DNA from: Hydractinia symbiolongicarpus
Lineage: Eukaryota; Cnidaria; Hydrozoa; Anthoathecata; Hydractiniidae
Direction of reading: 5' to 3'
DNA: 64,000 nucleotides
Assembly (NCBI RefSeq): GCF_029227915.1
Contig: NC_079887.1
Span: 3,348,001 to 3,412,000, forward strand
This document shows, piece by piece, positions 21,601 to 35,362 of the stretch. The notes beneath the pieces are model-generated. The model had not been told where the DNA came from. It ran no database searches and was given only the letters and a program-made list of their open reading frames with translations. How positions within the stretch are numbered: the stretch's first letter is position 1; every line of letters starts with the position of its first letter. Position numbers and translations under genes: made by a program.

Positions 21601-24600
21601 ATCCCGGACTCGGCCCGTATAGTCAAAAGCATACAAAGAAAGTACCCAGGGAGTAAACTCATTTCCAGAACGATTTTTTAAATTATTTTTTCACCACTAA
21701 AACGCATAAGACTTGTAGTTTTTAAAAATGTTTTCATTTTTGATGAGACGCTGAATAAAAGAAGTTTAATCGCCGGCAAAGGAAAACCCACGATTTCCCG
21801 TAAATCCTGGGCTTGGCCCGTATAGTCAAAAGTATACAAAGAAAGTACCCAGGGAGTAAACTCATTTCCCGAACGATTTTTTAAATTACTTTTTCACCAC
21901 TAAAACGCATGAGACTTGTAGTTTTCAAAAATGTTTTCATTTTTGATGAGACGCTGAAAAAAAGCAGTTTAATCGCCGGCAAACGAAAACCTGCAATTTC
22001 CCAAAATCCCGGACTCGGCCTGTATAGTCAAAAGTATACAAAGAAAGTACCCAGGAAGTAAACTCATTTCCAGAACGATTTTTTAAATTATTTTTTCACC
22101 ACTAAAACGCATAAGACTTGTAGTTTTTAAAAATGTTTTCATTTTTGATGAGACGCTGAATAAAAGAAGTTTAATCGCCGGCAAACGAAAACCCGCGATT
22201 TCCCGTAAATCCCGGCTTGGCCCGTATAGTCAAAAGTATACAAAGAAAGTACCCAGGGAGTAAACTCATTTCCCGAACAATTTTTTAAATTATTTTTTCA
22301 CCACTAAAACCCATAAGACTTGTAGTTTTTAAAAATGTTTTCATTTTTGATGAGACGCTGAATAAAAGAAGTTTAATCGCCGACAAACGAAAACCTGCGA
22401 TTTCCCGTAAATCCTGGACTCGGCTCGTATAGTCAAAAGTATACAAAGAAAGTACCCAGGGAGTAAACTCATTTCACAAACGATTTTTTAAATTATTATT
22501 TCACCACTAAAACGCATGAGACTTGTAGTTTTCAAGAATGTTTTCATTTTTGATGAGACGCTGAATAAAAGCAGTTTAATCGCCGGCAAACGAAAACCCG
22601 CGATTTCCCGTAAATCCCGGGCTTGGCACGTATAGTCGAATGTATACAAAGAAAGTACCCTGTGAGTAAACTCATTTCCAGAACGATTTTTTAAATTATT
22701 TTCTCACCACTAAAACGCATAAGACTTGTAGTTTTTAAAAATATTTTCATATTTGATGGGACGCTGAATAAAAGAAGTTTAATCGCCGGCAAACAAAAAC
22801 CCGCGATTTCCCGTAAATCCCGGGCTTGGCCGTATAGTCAAAAGTGTACAAAGAAAGTACCCAGGGCGTAAACTCATTTTCCAAACGATTTTTTAAATTA
22901 CTTTTTCACCACTAAAACGCATGAGACTTGTAGTTTTTAAAAATGTTTTCATTTTTGATGAGACGCTGAATAAAAGAAGTTTAATCGCCGGCAAACGAAA
23001 ACCCGCGATTTCCCGTAAATACCGGCTTGGCCCGTATAGTCAAAAGTATACAAAGAAAGTACCCAGGAAGTAAACTCATTTCCCGAACGATTTTTTAAAT
23101 TATTTTTTCACCACTAAAACGCATGAGACTTGTAGTTTTCAAAAATGTTTTCATTTTTGATGACACGCTGAATAAAAGCAGTTTAATCGCCGGCAAACGA
23201 AAACCTGCGATTTCCCGTAAAACCCGGACTCGGCCCGTATAGTCAAAAGTATACAAAGAAAGTACCCAGGGAGTAAACTCATTTCCGGAACGATTTTTTA
23301 AATTATTTTTTCAGCACTAAAACGCATAAGACTTGTAGTTTTTAAAAATGTTTTCATTTTTGATGAGACGCTGAATAAAAGAAGTTTAATCGCCGGCAAA
23401 CGAAAACCTGTAATTTCCCTAAATCCCGGACTCGGCCCGTATAGTCAAAAGTATACAAAGAAAGTACCCAGGGAGTAAACTCATTTCCAGAACGATTTTT
23501 TAAATTATTTTTTCACCACTAAAACGCATAAGACTTTTAGTTTTTAAAAATGTTTTCATTTTTGATGAGACGCTGAATAAAAGAAGTTTAATCGCCGGCA
23601 AACGAAAACCCGCGATTTCCCGTATATCCCGGACTCGGCCCGTATAGTCAAAAGCATACAAAGAAAGTACCCAGGGAGTAAACTCATTTCCAGAACGATT
23701 TTTTAAATTATTTTTTCACCACTAAAACGCATAAGACTTGTAGTTTTTAAAAATGTTTTCATTTTTGATGAGACGCTGAATAAAAGAAGTTTAATCGCCG
23801 GCAAAGGAAAACCCACGATTTCCCGTAAATCCTGGGCTTGGCCCGTATAGTCAAAAGTATACAAAGAAAGTACCCAGGGAGTAAACTCATTTCCCGAACG
23901 ATTTTTTAAATTACTTTTTCACCACTAAAACGCATGAGACTTGTAGTTTTCAAAAATGTTTTCATTTTTGATGAGACGCTGAAAAAAAGCAGTTTAATCG
24001 CCGGCAAACGAAAACCTGCAATTTCCCAAAATCCCGGACTCGGCCTGTATAGTCAAAAGTATACAAAGAAAGTACCCAGGAAGTAAACTCATTTCCAGAA
24101 CGATTTTTTAAATTATTTTTTCACCACTAAAACGCATAAGACTTGTAGTTTTTAAAAATGTTTTCATTTTTGATGAGACGCTGAATAAAAGAAGTTTAAT
24201 CGCCGGCAAACGAAAACCCGCGATTTCCCGTAAATCCCGGCTTGGCCCGTATAGTCAAAAGTATACAAAGAAAGTACCCAGGGAGTAAACTCATTTCCCG
24301 AACAATTTTTTAAATTATTTTTTCACCACTAAAACCCATAAGACTTGTAGTTTTTAAAAATGTTTTCATTTTTGATGAGACGCTGAATAAAAGAAGTTTA
24401 ATCGCCGACAAACGAAAACCTGCGATTTCCCGTAAATCCTGGACTCGGCTCGTATAGTCAAAAGTATACAAAGAAAGTACCCAGGGAGTAAACTCATTTC
24501 ACAAACGATTTTTTAAATTATTATTTCACCACTAAAACGCATGAGACTTGTAGTTTTCAAGAATGTTTTCATTTTTGATGAGACGCTGAATAAAAGCAGT

Positions 24601-25650
24601 TTAATCGCCGGCAAACGAAAACCCGCGATTTCCCGTAAATCCCGGGCTTGGCACGTATAGTCGAATGTATACAAAGAAAGTACCCTGTGAGTAAACTCAT
24701 TTCCAGAACGATTTTTTAAATTATTTTCTCACCACTAAAACGCATAAGACTTGTAGTTTTTAAAAATATTTTCATATTTGATGGGACGCTGAATAAAAGA
24801 AGTTTAATCGCCGGCAAACAAAAACCCGCGATTTCCCGTAAATCCCGGGCTTGGCCGTATAGTCAAAAGTGTACAAAGAAAGTACCCAGGGCGTAAACTC
24901 ATTTTCCAAACGATTTTTTAAATTACTTTTTCACCACTAAAACGCATGAGACTTGTAGTTTTTAAAAATGTTTTCATTTTTGATGAGACGCTGAATAAAA
25001 GAAGTTTAATCGCCGGCAAACGAAAACCCGCGATTTCCCGTAAATACCGGCTTGGCCCGTATAGTCAAAAGTATACAAAGAAAGTACCCAGGAAGTAAAC
25101 TCATTTCCCGAACGATTTTTTAAATTATTTTTTCACCACTAAAACGCATGAGACTTGTAGTTTTCAAAAATGTTTTCATTTTTGATGACACGCTGAATAA
25201 AAGCAGTTTAATCGCCGGCAAACGAAAACCTGCGATTTCCCGTAAATCCCGGACTCGGCCCGTATAGTCAAAAGTATACAAAGAAAGTACCCAGGGAGTA
25301 AACTCATTTCCGGAACGATTTTTTAAATTATTTTTTCAGCACTAAAACGCATAAGACTTGTAGTTTTTAAAAATGTTTTCATTTTTGATGAGACGCTGAA
25401 TAAAAGAAGTTTAATCGCCGGCAAACGAAAACCTGTAATTTCCCTAAATCCCGGACTCGGCCCGTATAGTCAAAAGTATACAAAGAAAGTACCCAGGGAG
25501 TAAACTCATTTCCAGAACGATTTTTTAAATTATTTTTTCACCACTAAAACGCATAAGACTTTTAGTTTTTAAAAATGTTTTCATTTTTGATGAGACGCTG
25601 AATAAAAGAAGTTTAATCGCCGGCAAACGAAAACCCGCGATTTCCCGTAT
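21601..25650. repeat. Tandem higher-order duplication, 10 monomers (2025 bp) x2, array 1
   Basis: Copy 1 is about 21601-23625 and copy 2 about 23626-25650. The same rare variants recur 2025 bp apart, including AAAAGCATAC at about 21626/23651 and CATTTCACAAACG at 22470/24495. Near-identity across two full kilobases indicates a recent unequal exchange. The junction is in GTATATCCCGG, where copy 1 switches to ACTCGG and copy 2 to CTTGG. Confidence 0.85.
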
Positions 25651-28600
25651 ATCCCGGCTTGGCCCGTATAGTCAAAAGTATACAAAGAAAGTACCCAGGG
25701 AGTAAACTCATTTCCCGAACAATTTTTTAAATTATTTTTTCACCACTAAAACGCATGAGACTTGTAGTTTTCAAAAATGTTTTCATTTTTGATGAGACGC
25801 TGAATAAAAGAAGTTTAATCGCCGGCAAACGAAAACCCGCGATTTCACGTAAATCCCGGGCTTGGCCCGTATGGTCAAAGGTATACAAAGAAAGTACCCA
25901 GGGAGTAAACTCATTTCCCGAACGATTTTTTAAATTACTTTTTCACCACTAAAACGCATGAGACTTGTAGTTTTTAAAAATGTTTTCATTTTTGATGAGA
26001 CGCTGAATAAAAGAAGTTTAATCGCCTGCAAACGAAAACCTGCGATTTCCCGTAAATCCTGGACTCGGCCCGTATAGTCTAAAGTATACAAAGAAAGTAC
26101 CCAGGGAGTAAACTCATTTCCCAAACGATTTTTTAAATTATTATTTCACCACTAAAACGCATGAGACTTGTAGTTTGCAAAAATATTTTCATTTTTGATG
26201 AGACGCTTAATGAAAGAGGTTTAATCGTCGGCAAACGAAATCCCGCGTCTTCCCGTAAATCCGGGGCTTGGCCCGTATAGTCGAATGTATACAAAGAAAG
26301 TACCCAGGGAGTAAACTCATTTCCCGAACGATTTTTTTAAATTTTTTTTTCACCACTAAAATACATGAGACTTGTAGTTTTTAAAAATGTTTTCATTTTT
26401 GATGAGACGCTGAATAAAAGCAGTTTAATCGCCGGCAAACGAAAACCCGCGATTTCCCGTAAATCCCGGGCTTGGCACGTATAGTCGAATGTATACAAAG
26501 AAAGTACCCTGTGAGTAAACTCATTTTCCCAACGATTTTTTAAATTACTTTTCACCACTAAAACGCATGAGACTTGTAGTTTTCAAAAATGTTTTCATTT
26601 TTGATGAGACGCTGAAAAAAAGCAGTTTAATCGCCGGCAAACGAAAACCTGCGATTTCCCCAAATCCCGGACTCGGCCCGTATAGTCAAAACTATACAAA
26701 GAAAGTACCCAGGGAGTAAACTGATTTCCAGAACGATTTTTTAAATTATTTTTTCACCACTAAAACGCATAAGACTTGTAGTTTTTAAAAGTGTTTTCAT
26801 TTTTGATGAGACGCTGAATAAAAGAAGTTTAATCGCCGGCAAACGAAATCCCGCGTTTTCCCGTAAATCCGGGGCTTGGCCCGTATAGTCGAATGTATAC
26901 AAAGAAAGTACCCAGGGAGTAAACTCATTTCCCGAACGATTTTTTAAATTATTTTTTCACCACTAAAACGCATGAGACTTGTAGTTTGCAAAGATATTTT
27001 CAATTTTGATGAGACGCTTAATGAAAGAGGTTTAATCGCCGGCAAACGAAATCCCGCGTTTTCCCGTAAATCCTGGGCTTGGCCCGTATAGTCGAATGTA
27101 TACAAAGAAAGTACCCAGGGAGTAAACTCATTTCCCGAACGATTTTTTAAATTTTTTTTTCACCACTAAAACGCATGAGACTTGTAGTTTTTAAAAATGT
27201 TTTCATTTTTGATGAGACGCTGAATAAAAGCAGTTTAATCGCCGGCAAACGAAAACCCGCGATTTCCCGTAAATCCCGGCTTGGCCCGTATAATCAAAAG
27301 TATACAAAGAAAGTACCCAGGAAGTAAACTCATTTTCCGAACGATTTTTTAAATTATTTTTTCACCACTAAAACGCATGAGACTTGTAGTTTTCAAAAAT
27401 GTTTTCATTTTTGATGAGACGCTGAAAAAAAGCAGTTTAATCGCCGGCAAACGAAAACTTGCGATTTCCCTAAATCCCGGACTCGGCCCGTATAGTCAAA
27501 AGTAAACAAAGAAAGTACCCAGGGAGTAAACTCATTTCCCGAACGATTTTTTAAATTTTTTTTTCACCACTAAAACGCATGAGACTTGTAGTTTTCAAAA
27601 ATGTTTTCATTTTTGAAGACACGCTGAATAAAAGCAGTTTAATCGCCGGCAAACGAAAACCTGCGATTTCCCGTAAATCCCGGACTCGGCCCGTACAGTC
27701 AAAAGTATACAAAGAAAGTACCCAGGGAGTAAACTCATTTCCAGAACGATTTTTTAAATTATTTTTTCACCACTAAAACGCATAAGACTTGTAGTTTTTA
27801 AAAATGTTTTCATTTTTGATGAGACGCTAAATAAAAGAAGTTTAATCGCCGGCAAACGAAAACCCGCGATTTCCCGTAAATCCTGGGCTTGGCCCGTATA
27901 GTCAAAAGTGTACAAAGAAAGTACCCAGGGAGTAAACTCATTTCCCGAACGATTTTTTAAATTACTTTTTCACCACTAAAACGCATGAGACTTGTAGTTT
28001 TTAAAAATGTTTTCATTTTGATGACACGCTGAAAAAAAGCAGTTTAATCGCCGGCAAACGAAAACCTGCAATTTCCCTAAATCCCCGACTCGGCCCGTAT
28101 AGTCAAAAGTATACAAAGAAAGTACCCAGGGAGTAAACTCATTTCCAGAACTATTTTTTAAATTATTTTTTCACCACTAAAACGCATAAGACTTGTAGTT
28201 TTTAAAAATGTTTTCATTTTTGATGAGACGCTGAATAAAAGAAGTTTAATCGCCGGCAAACGAAAACCCGCGATTTCCCGTAAATCCCGGCTTGGCCCGT
28301 ATAGCCAAAAGTATACAAAGAAAGTACCCAGGGAGTAAACTAATTTCCCGAACAATTTTTTAAATTATTTTTTCACCACTAAAACGCATGAGACTTGTAG
28401 TTTTCAAAAATGTTTTCATTTTTGATGAGACGTTGAATAAAAGAAGTTTAATCGCCGGCAAACGAAAACCCACGATTTCCCGTAAATCCCGGGCTTGGCC
28501 CGTATAGTCAGAAGTATACAAAGAAAGTACCCAGGGAGTAAACTCATTTCCCGAACGATTTTTTAAATTACTTTTTCACCACTAAAACGCATGAGACTTG

Positions 28601-30900
28601 TAGTTTTTAAAAATGTTTTCATTTTTGATGAGACGCTGAATAAAAGAAGTTTAATCGCCGGCAAACGAAAACCTGCGATTTCCCGTAAATCCTGGACTCG
28701 GCTTGTATAGTCAAAAGTATACAAAGAAAGTACCCAGGGAGTAAACTCATTTCCCAAACGATTTTTTAAATTATTATTTCACCACTAAAACGCATGAGAC
28801 TTGTAGTTTTCAAGAATGTTTTCATTTTTGATGAGACGCTGAATAAAAGCAGTTTAATCGCCGGCAAACGAAAACCCGCGATTTCCCGTAAATCCCGGGC
28901 TTGGCACGTATAGTCGAATGTATACAAAGAAAGTACCCTGTGAGTAAACGCATTTCCAGAACGATTTTTTAAATTATTTTCTCACCACTAAAACGCATAA
29001 GACTTGTAGTTTTTAAAAATATTTTCATATTTGATGGGACGCTGAATAAAAGAAGTTTATTCGCCGGCAAACGAAAACCCGCGATTTCCCGTAAATCCCG
29101 GGCTTGGCCGTATAGTCAAAAGTATACAAAGAAAGTACCCAGGGCGTAAACTCATTTTCCAAACGATTTTTTAAATTACTTTTTCACCACTAAAACGCAT
29201 GAGACTTGTAGTTTTCAAAAATGTTTTCATTTTTGATGAGACGCTGAAAAAAAGCAGTTTAATCGCCGGCAAACGAAAACCTGCGATTTCCCTAAATCCC
29301 GGAGTCGGCCCGTATAGTCAAAACTATACAAAGAAAGTACCCAGGGAGTAAACTCATTTCCAGAACGATTTTTTTAATTATTTTTTCACCACTAAAACGC
29401 ATAAGACTTGTAGTTTTTAAAAGTGTTTTCATTTTTGATGAGACGCTGAATAAAAGAAGTTTAATCGCCGGCAAACGAAAACCCGCAATTTCCCGTAAAT
29501 CCCGGGCTTGGCCCGTATAGTCAAAAGTATACAAAGAAAGTACCCAGGGAGTAACCTCATTTCCCGAACGATTTTTTAAATTATTTTTTCACCACTAAAA
29601 CGCATGAGACTTGTAGTTTGCAAAAATGTTTTCATTTTTGATGAGACGCTTAATGAAAGAGGTTTAATCGCCGGCAAACGAAATCCCGCGTTTTCCCGTA
29701 AATCCGGGGCTTGGCCCGTATAGTCGAATGTATACAAAGAAAGTACCCAGGGAGTAAACTCATTTCCAGAACGATTTTTTAAATTATTTTTTCACCACTA
29801 AAACGCATAAGACTTGTAGTTTTTAAAAATGTTTTCATTTTTGATGAGACGCTAAATAAAAGAAGTTTAATCGCCGGCAAACGAAAACCCGCGATTTCCT
29901 GTAAATCCTGGGCTTGGCCCGTATAGTCAAAAGTGTACAAAGAAAGTACCCAGGGAGTAAACTCATTTCCAGAACGATTTTTTAAATTATTTTTTCACCA
30001 CTAAAACGCATGAGACTTGTAGTTTTCAAAAATGTTTTCATTTTTGATGAGACGTTGAATAAAAGAAGTTTAATCGCCGGCAAACGAAAACCAACGATTT
30101 CCCGTAAATCCCGGGCTTGGCCCGTATAGTCAGAAGTATACAAAGAAAGTACCCAGGGAGTAAACTCATTTCCCAAACGATTTTTTAAATTATTATTTCA
30201 CCACTAAACGCATGAGACTTGTAGTTTTCAAAAATACTTTCATATTTGATGGGACGCTGAATAAAAGAAGTTTAATCGCCGGCAAACGAAAATCCGCGAT
30301 TTCCCGTAAATCCCGGACTCGGCCCGTATAGTCAAAAGTATACAAAGAAAGTACCCAGGGAGTAACCTCATTTCCCGAACGATTTTTTAAATTATTTTTT
30401 CACCACTAAAACGCATGAGACTTGTAGTTTGCAAAAATGTTTTCATTTTTGATGAGACGCTTAATGAAAGAGGTTTAATCGCCGGCAAACGAAATCCCGC
30501 GTTTTCCCGTAAATCCGGGGCATGGCCCGTATAGTCGAATGTATACAAAGAAAGTACCCAGGGAGTAAACTCATTTCCCGAACGATTTTTTAATTTTTTT
30601 TTTCACCACTAAAACGCATGAGACTTGTAGTTTTCAAAAATGTTTTCATTTTTGATTACCCGCTTAATGAATGAGGTTTAATCGCCGGAAAACGAAAACC
30701 CGCGATTTCTCGTAAATCCCGGGCTTGGCCCGTATAGTCGAATGTATACAAAGAAAGTACCCTGTGAGTAAACTCATTTCCAGAACGATTTTTTAAATTA
30801 TTTTTTCAGCACTAAAACGCATAAGACTTGTAGTTTTTAAAAATGTTTTCATTTTTGATGAGACGCTGAATAAAAGAAGTTTAATCGCCGGCAAACGAAA
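25400..30900. repeat. Partner segment of the ~15-20.9 kb block, array 1
   Basis: This is the right-hand copy of the long segmental repeat described for 15050-20900. It carries an extra monomer near 26760-26970 relative to the left copy. Near 29.5-30.1 kb it has lost monomers. Confidence 0.65.
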
Positions 30901-30920
30901 ACCCGCGATTTCCCGTAAAT

Positions 30921-30936
30921 CCCGGCTTATAAGCCA
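30921..30936. other. Sharp satellite-to-satellite junction
   Basis: Array 1 sequence runs through CCCGGCTT (ending 30928), where other monomers continue GGCCCG. From 30929 the sequence is ATAAGCC, which in array 2 is preceded by TAGATAA. There is no spacer, no inverted copy and essentially no shared bases at the join. It falls inside a monomer on both sides, so it is a break-and-join event rather than a unit boundary. Confidence 0.9.
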
Positions 30937-32427
30937 TTTTGTACTGGGTGACCAATCCTAGCTGTTATCGTTCGCTGACGAATTAGCGACAGTTTCAAAA
31001 ATTGCATTTCATTGACTTTCTAACGGTGTCAGTTCGTTTGAGTTACAACGGTTGGGTCACATATTCGTATTAGCGATATTCTTCTGATATTACTAGGTTG
31101 CATCGCTTTTAACAATGAAACGATTTACTGTGGGACTTAATTGAACTAACTTTGGACTGTGACCTGATAAATGTGATAAATGAGACATTTGGACTCCAAG
31201 AAATAACATTCTTCTTAATTTGACATGATTGCCGGAAGTCACCGATTACACTGGGCGCTGTGGTAGCCCTCCATTAAAAAATTTAGATAAATAAGTGATT
31301 TTTTACTGTGGGACCAATCCTAGCCGTTATCCCGCGCTAAAGAAATAGAAACAGTTTCAAAAACTACATTTCAATGACTTTCTAACAGTATCAATCAGTT
31401 TGTGTTACAACAGTTGAGTCACATATTCGTACCAACATGTATTTTGTCATATCTTTCCGGTATTACTAGGTTGTATCGCATTTAACAGTGAATCGAATGA
31501 CTGTGGGACTTAATTCAACTGATTTTGGGCTGTGACCTTATAAATGTAAAAGTGAGACAATTGGACTCCAAGAAATAACATTCTTCTTAATTTGACGTGA
31601 TTGCCGGAACTCAGCGATTACACTGGGCGCTGTGGTACCGCTTCAGTTAAAAATTTAGATAAATAAGTCAATTCTTACTGTGGGACCTATCCTAGCCGTT
31701 ATCGCGCGCTGACAAATTAGCAACAGTTTCAAAAAGTGCATTTAATTGACTTTCTAACGGTGTCAGTTCGTTTGAGTTACAACGGTTGCGTCACATATTC
31801 GTACCAACATGTATATAGCGATATTTATCTGTTATTACTAGGTTGCATCGCTTTTAACAGTGAAACGAAGAATGTGGGACTTAATTGAACTAACTTTGGA
31901 CTTTGACCTGATGAATGTGATAAATAAGACAATTGGACTCCGAGAAATAACATTCTTCTTAATTTGACGTGATTGCCGGAACTCAGCGATTACACTGGGC
32001 GCTGTGGTAGCGCTTCACTTGAAAATTTAAATAAAAAAGTCATTTTTACCGTGGGACCAATCCTAGCCGTTGTCGCACGCTGTAGAAATAGCGACAGTTT
32101 CAAAATCTACATTTCATTGACTTTCTAACGGTATCAGTCCGTTTCAACTACAACAGTTGCGTCACATATTCGAACCAACATGTATTTAGTGATTGTTACC
32201 GATATTACTGAGTTGTATCGCTTTTAACAGTGAAACGATTGACTGTTGGACTTAATTGAACTGATTTTGGCCTATGACCTTATAAATGTGATAATTAAGA
32301 CAATTGGAATCCAAGAAATAACATTCTTTTTAATTTGACATGATTGCCTGAACTCAGCGATTACACTGAGCGCTGGGGTAGCACTTAATTTAAAAATGTA
32401 GATAAATAAGTCATTTTGTACTGGGGG

Positions 32428-32941
32428 ACCAATCCTAGCCGTTATTGCGCGCTGACGAATTAGCGACACTTTCAAAAAGTGCATTTCATTGACTTTCTAA
32501 CGGTGTCAGTTCGTTTGAGTTACAACGGTTGCGTCACATATTCGTACCAACATGTATTTGGCGATATTTATCTGTTATTAGCAAGTTGCATCGCTTTTAA
32601 CAGTGAAACGAATGAATGCTGGACTTAATTTGAATTTCTAACGGTACCAATCCGCTTCAGTTACAACGGTGCCGTCACATATTCGTACCCACATGTATTT
32701 AGCGATATTTATTTCATATTACTAGGTTGCATGGCTTTTAACAGTGAAACGATTGTCTGTGGGAATTAATTGAACTAATTTTGGACTGTGACCTTATAAA
32801 TGTAATAAGTGAGACAATTTGACTCCAAGAAATAACATTCTTTTTAATTTGACATGATTGCCGAAAGTCAGCGATTACACTGGGCGCTGTGGTAGCGCTT
32901 CATTTAAAAATTTAGATAAATAAGTCAATTTTTATTGTGGG
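32428..32941. repeat. Irregular 514-bp interval from an internal deletion junction, array 2
   Basis: Between ACCAATCC landmarks at 32428 and 32942 the spacing is 514 instead of about 370 or 740. A join near 32628-32638 fuses GGACTTAATT directly to TGAATTTCTAACGG, removing about 230 bp of a monomer pair. Confidence 0.75.
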
Positions 32942-35362
32942 ACCAATCCTAGCCCTTAGCGCGCGCTGAAGAAATAGAGACAGTTTCAAATACTACATTT
33001 CATTGATTTTCTAACGGTATAAGTCCGTCTCAACTACAACAGTTGCGTCACCTATTCGTACCAACATGTATTTAGTGATTGTTACCCATGTTACTAAGTT
33101 GTATCGCTTTTAACAGTGAAACGATTGACTGTGGGACTTAATTGAACTGATTTTGGACTATGACCTTATAAATGTAATAAGTGAGACAATTGGACTCCAA
33201 GAAATAACATTTTTCTTAATTTGACATGATTGCCGGAACTCAGCGATTACACTGAGCGCTGGGGTAGGACTTAATTTAAAAATGTAGATAAATTAGTCAT
33301 TTTGTACTGGGGGACCAATCCTAGCCGTTATCACGCGCTGACGAATTAGTGACAGTTTCAAAACGTGCATTTCATTGACTTTCTAACGGTGTCAGTTCGT
33401 TTGAGTTACAACGGTTGGGTCACATATTCGTACCATCATGTGTTTAGCGATATTTATCTGTTATTACTAGGTTGCATCGCTTTTAACAGGGAAACGATTG
33501 AATGTGGGACTTAATTGAACTAACTTTGGACTGTGACCTGATGAAAGTGATTAATGAGACAATTGGACTCCAAGAAATAACATTGATCTTAATTTGACAT
33601 GATTGCCGGAACTCAGCGATTACACTGGGCGCTGTGGTAGCGCTTCATTTAAAAATTTAGATAAATAAGTCATTCTTTACCGTGGGACCAATCCTAGCCA
33701 TTGTCGCGCGCTGTAGAAATAGCGACAGTTTTAAAAACTACATTTCATTGACTTTCTAACGGTATCAGTCCGTTTTAACTACAACGGTTGCGTCACATAT
33801 TCGTACCAACATGTATTTAGCGATATTTCTTTCATATTACTAGGTTGCATCGCTTTTAACAGTGAAACGATTGACTGTGGGACTTAATTGAACTGATTTT
33901 GGACTGTGACCTTATAAATGTAATAAGTGAGACAATTTGACTCCAAGAAAAAACATTCTTCTTAATTTGACATGATTGCCGGAAGTCAGCGATTACACTG
34001 GTCGCTGTGGTAGCGCTTCATTTAAAAATTCAGATAAATAAGTCAATTTTTATTGTGGGACCAATCCTAGCCCTTAGCGCGCGCTGAAGAAATAGAGACA
34101 GTTTCAAATACTACATTTCATTGATTTTCTAACGGTATAAGTCCGTTTCAACTACAACAGTTGCGTCACCTATTCGTACCAACATGTATTTAGTGATTGT
34201 TACCCATGTTACTAAGTTGTATCGCTTTTAACAGTGAAACCATTGACTGTGGGACTTAATTGAACTGATTTTGGACTATGACCTTATAAATGTAATAAGT
34301 GAGACAATTTGACTCCAAGAAATAACATTTTTCTTAATTTGACATGATTGCCGGAACTCACGATTACACTGAGCGCTGGGGTAGGACTTAATTTAAAAAT
34401 GTAGATAAATAACTCATTCTTTACAGTGGGACCAATCCTAGCGGTTGTCGCGCACTGTAGAAATAGCGACAGTTTTAAAAACTACATTTCATTGACTTTC
34501 TAACGGTATCAGTCCGTTTCAACTACAACAGTTGCGTCACATATTCGTACCAACATGTATTTAGTGATTCTTACCGATATTACTAAGTTGTATCGCTTTT
34601 AACAGTGAAACGATTGACTGTGGGACTTAATTGAACTGATTTTTGCCTATGACCTTATAAATGTGATAATTGAGACAATTGGACTGAAAGAAATAACATT
34701 CTTCTTAATTTGACATGATTGCCGGAAGTCAGCGATTACACTGGGCGCTGTGGTTGCGCTTCATTTAAAAATTTAGATAAATAAGTCAATTTTTATTGTG
34801 GGACCAATCCTAGCCCTTAGCGCGCGCTGAAGAAATAGAGACAGTTTCAAATACTACATTTCATTGATTTTCTAACGGTATCAGTCTGTTTCAACTACAA
34901 CAGTTGCCTCACCTATTCGTACCAACATGTATTTAGTGATTGTTACCCATATTACTAAGTTGCATCGCTTTTAACAGTGAAACGATTGACTGTGGGACTT
35001 AATTGAACTGATTTTGGACTATGACCTTATAAATGTAATAAGTGACACAATTGGACTCCAAGAAATAACATTTTTCTTATTTTGACATGATTGCCGGAAC
35101 TCTGCGATTACAGTGAGCGCTGGGGTAGGACTTAATTTAAAAATGTAGATAAATAAGTCATTTTGTACTGGGGGACCAATCCTAGCCGTTATCGCGCGAT
35201 GACGAATTAGCGACAGTCTCAAAACGTGCATTTCATTGACTTTCTAACGGTGTCAGTTCGTTTGAGTTACAACGGTTGGGTCACATATTCGTACCATCAT
35301 GTATTTAGCGATATTTATCTGTTATTACTAGGTTGCATCGCTTTTAACAGTGAAACGATTGA

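Larger units (their letters stand above)
4302..30928. repeat. Satellite array 1: ~203-bp monomer, about 131 head-to-tail copies
   Basis: Monomers begin at ACTTGTAG at 4302, 4504, 4707 and 4910 (spacing 202-203) and continue without interruption or inversion to 30928. Landmarks in each unit are GTTTAATCGCCGGC, GTATACAAAGAAAGTACC and a run ACGATTTTTTAAATT. At least two classes are mixed. One has AGTCAAAAGTATAC with GAATAAAAG. The other has AGTCGAATGTATAC, often with TTAATGAAAGAGG. The array is moderately AT-rich. Short ORFs of 61-80 codons on either strand each span about one monomer. They are not genes, because monomer length is not a multiple of three and most copies are broken. Its genomic role (centromeric, pericentromeric or other heterochromatin) cannot be told from the sequence. 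Confidence 0.97.

Noticed and set aside
4877-30176. Repeated minus-strand ORFs of about 64 codons (and a few plus-strand ones of 65) in array 1
   Set aside because: Each spans one satellite monomer and is intact in only a small fraction of about 131 copies. Monomer length is not a multiple of three, and the ORFs move with the duplications. No sign of selection on the protein.
4302-30928. CENP-B box in the 203-bp monomer
   Set aside because: The minus strand of the CCGGCAAACGAAAA block gives TTCG, but the required downstream A and CGGG positions do not match.
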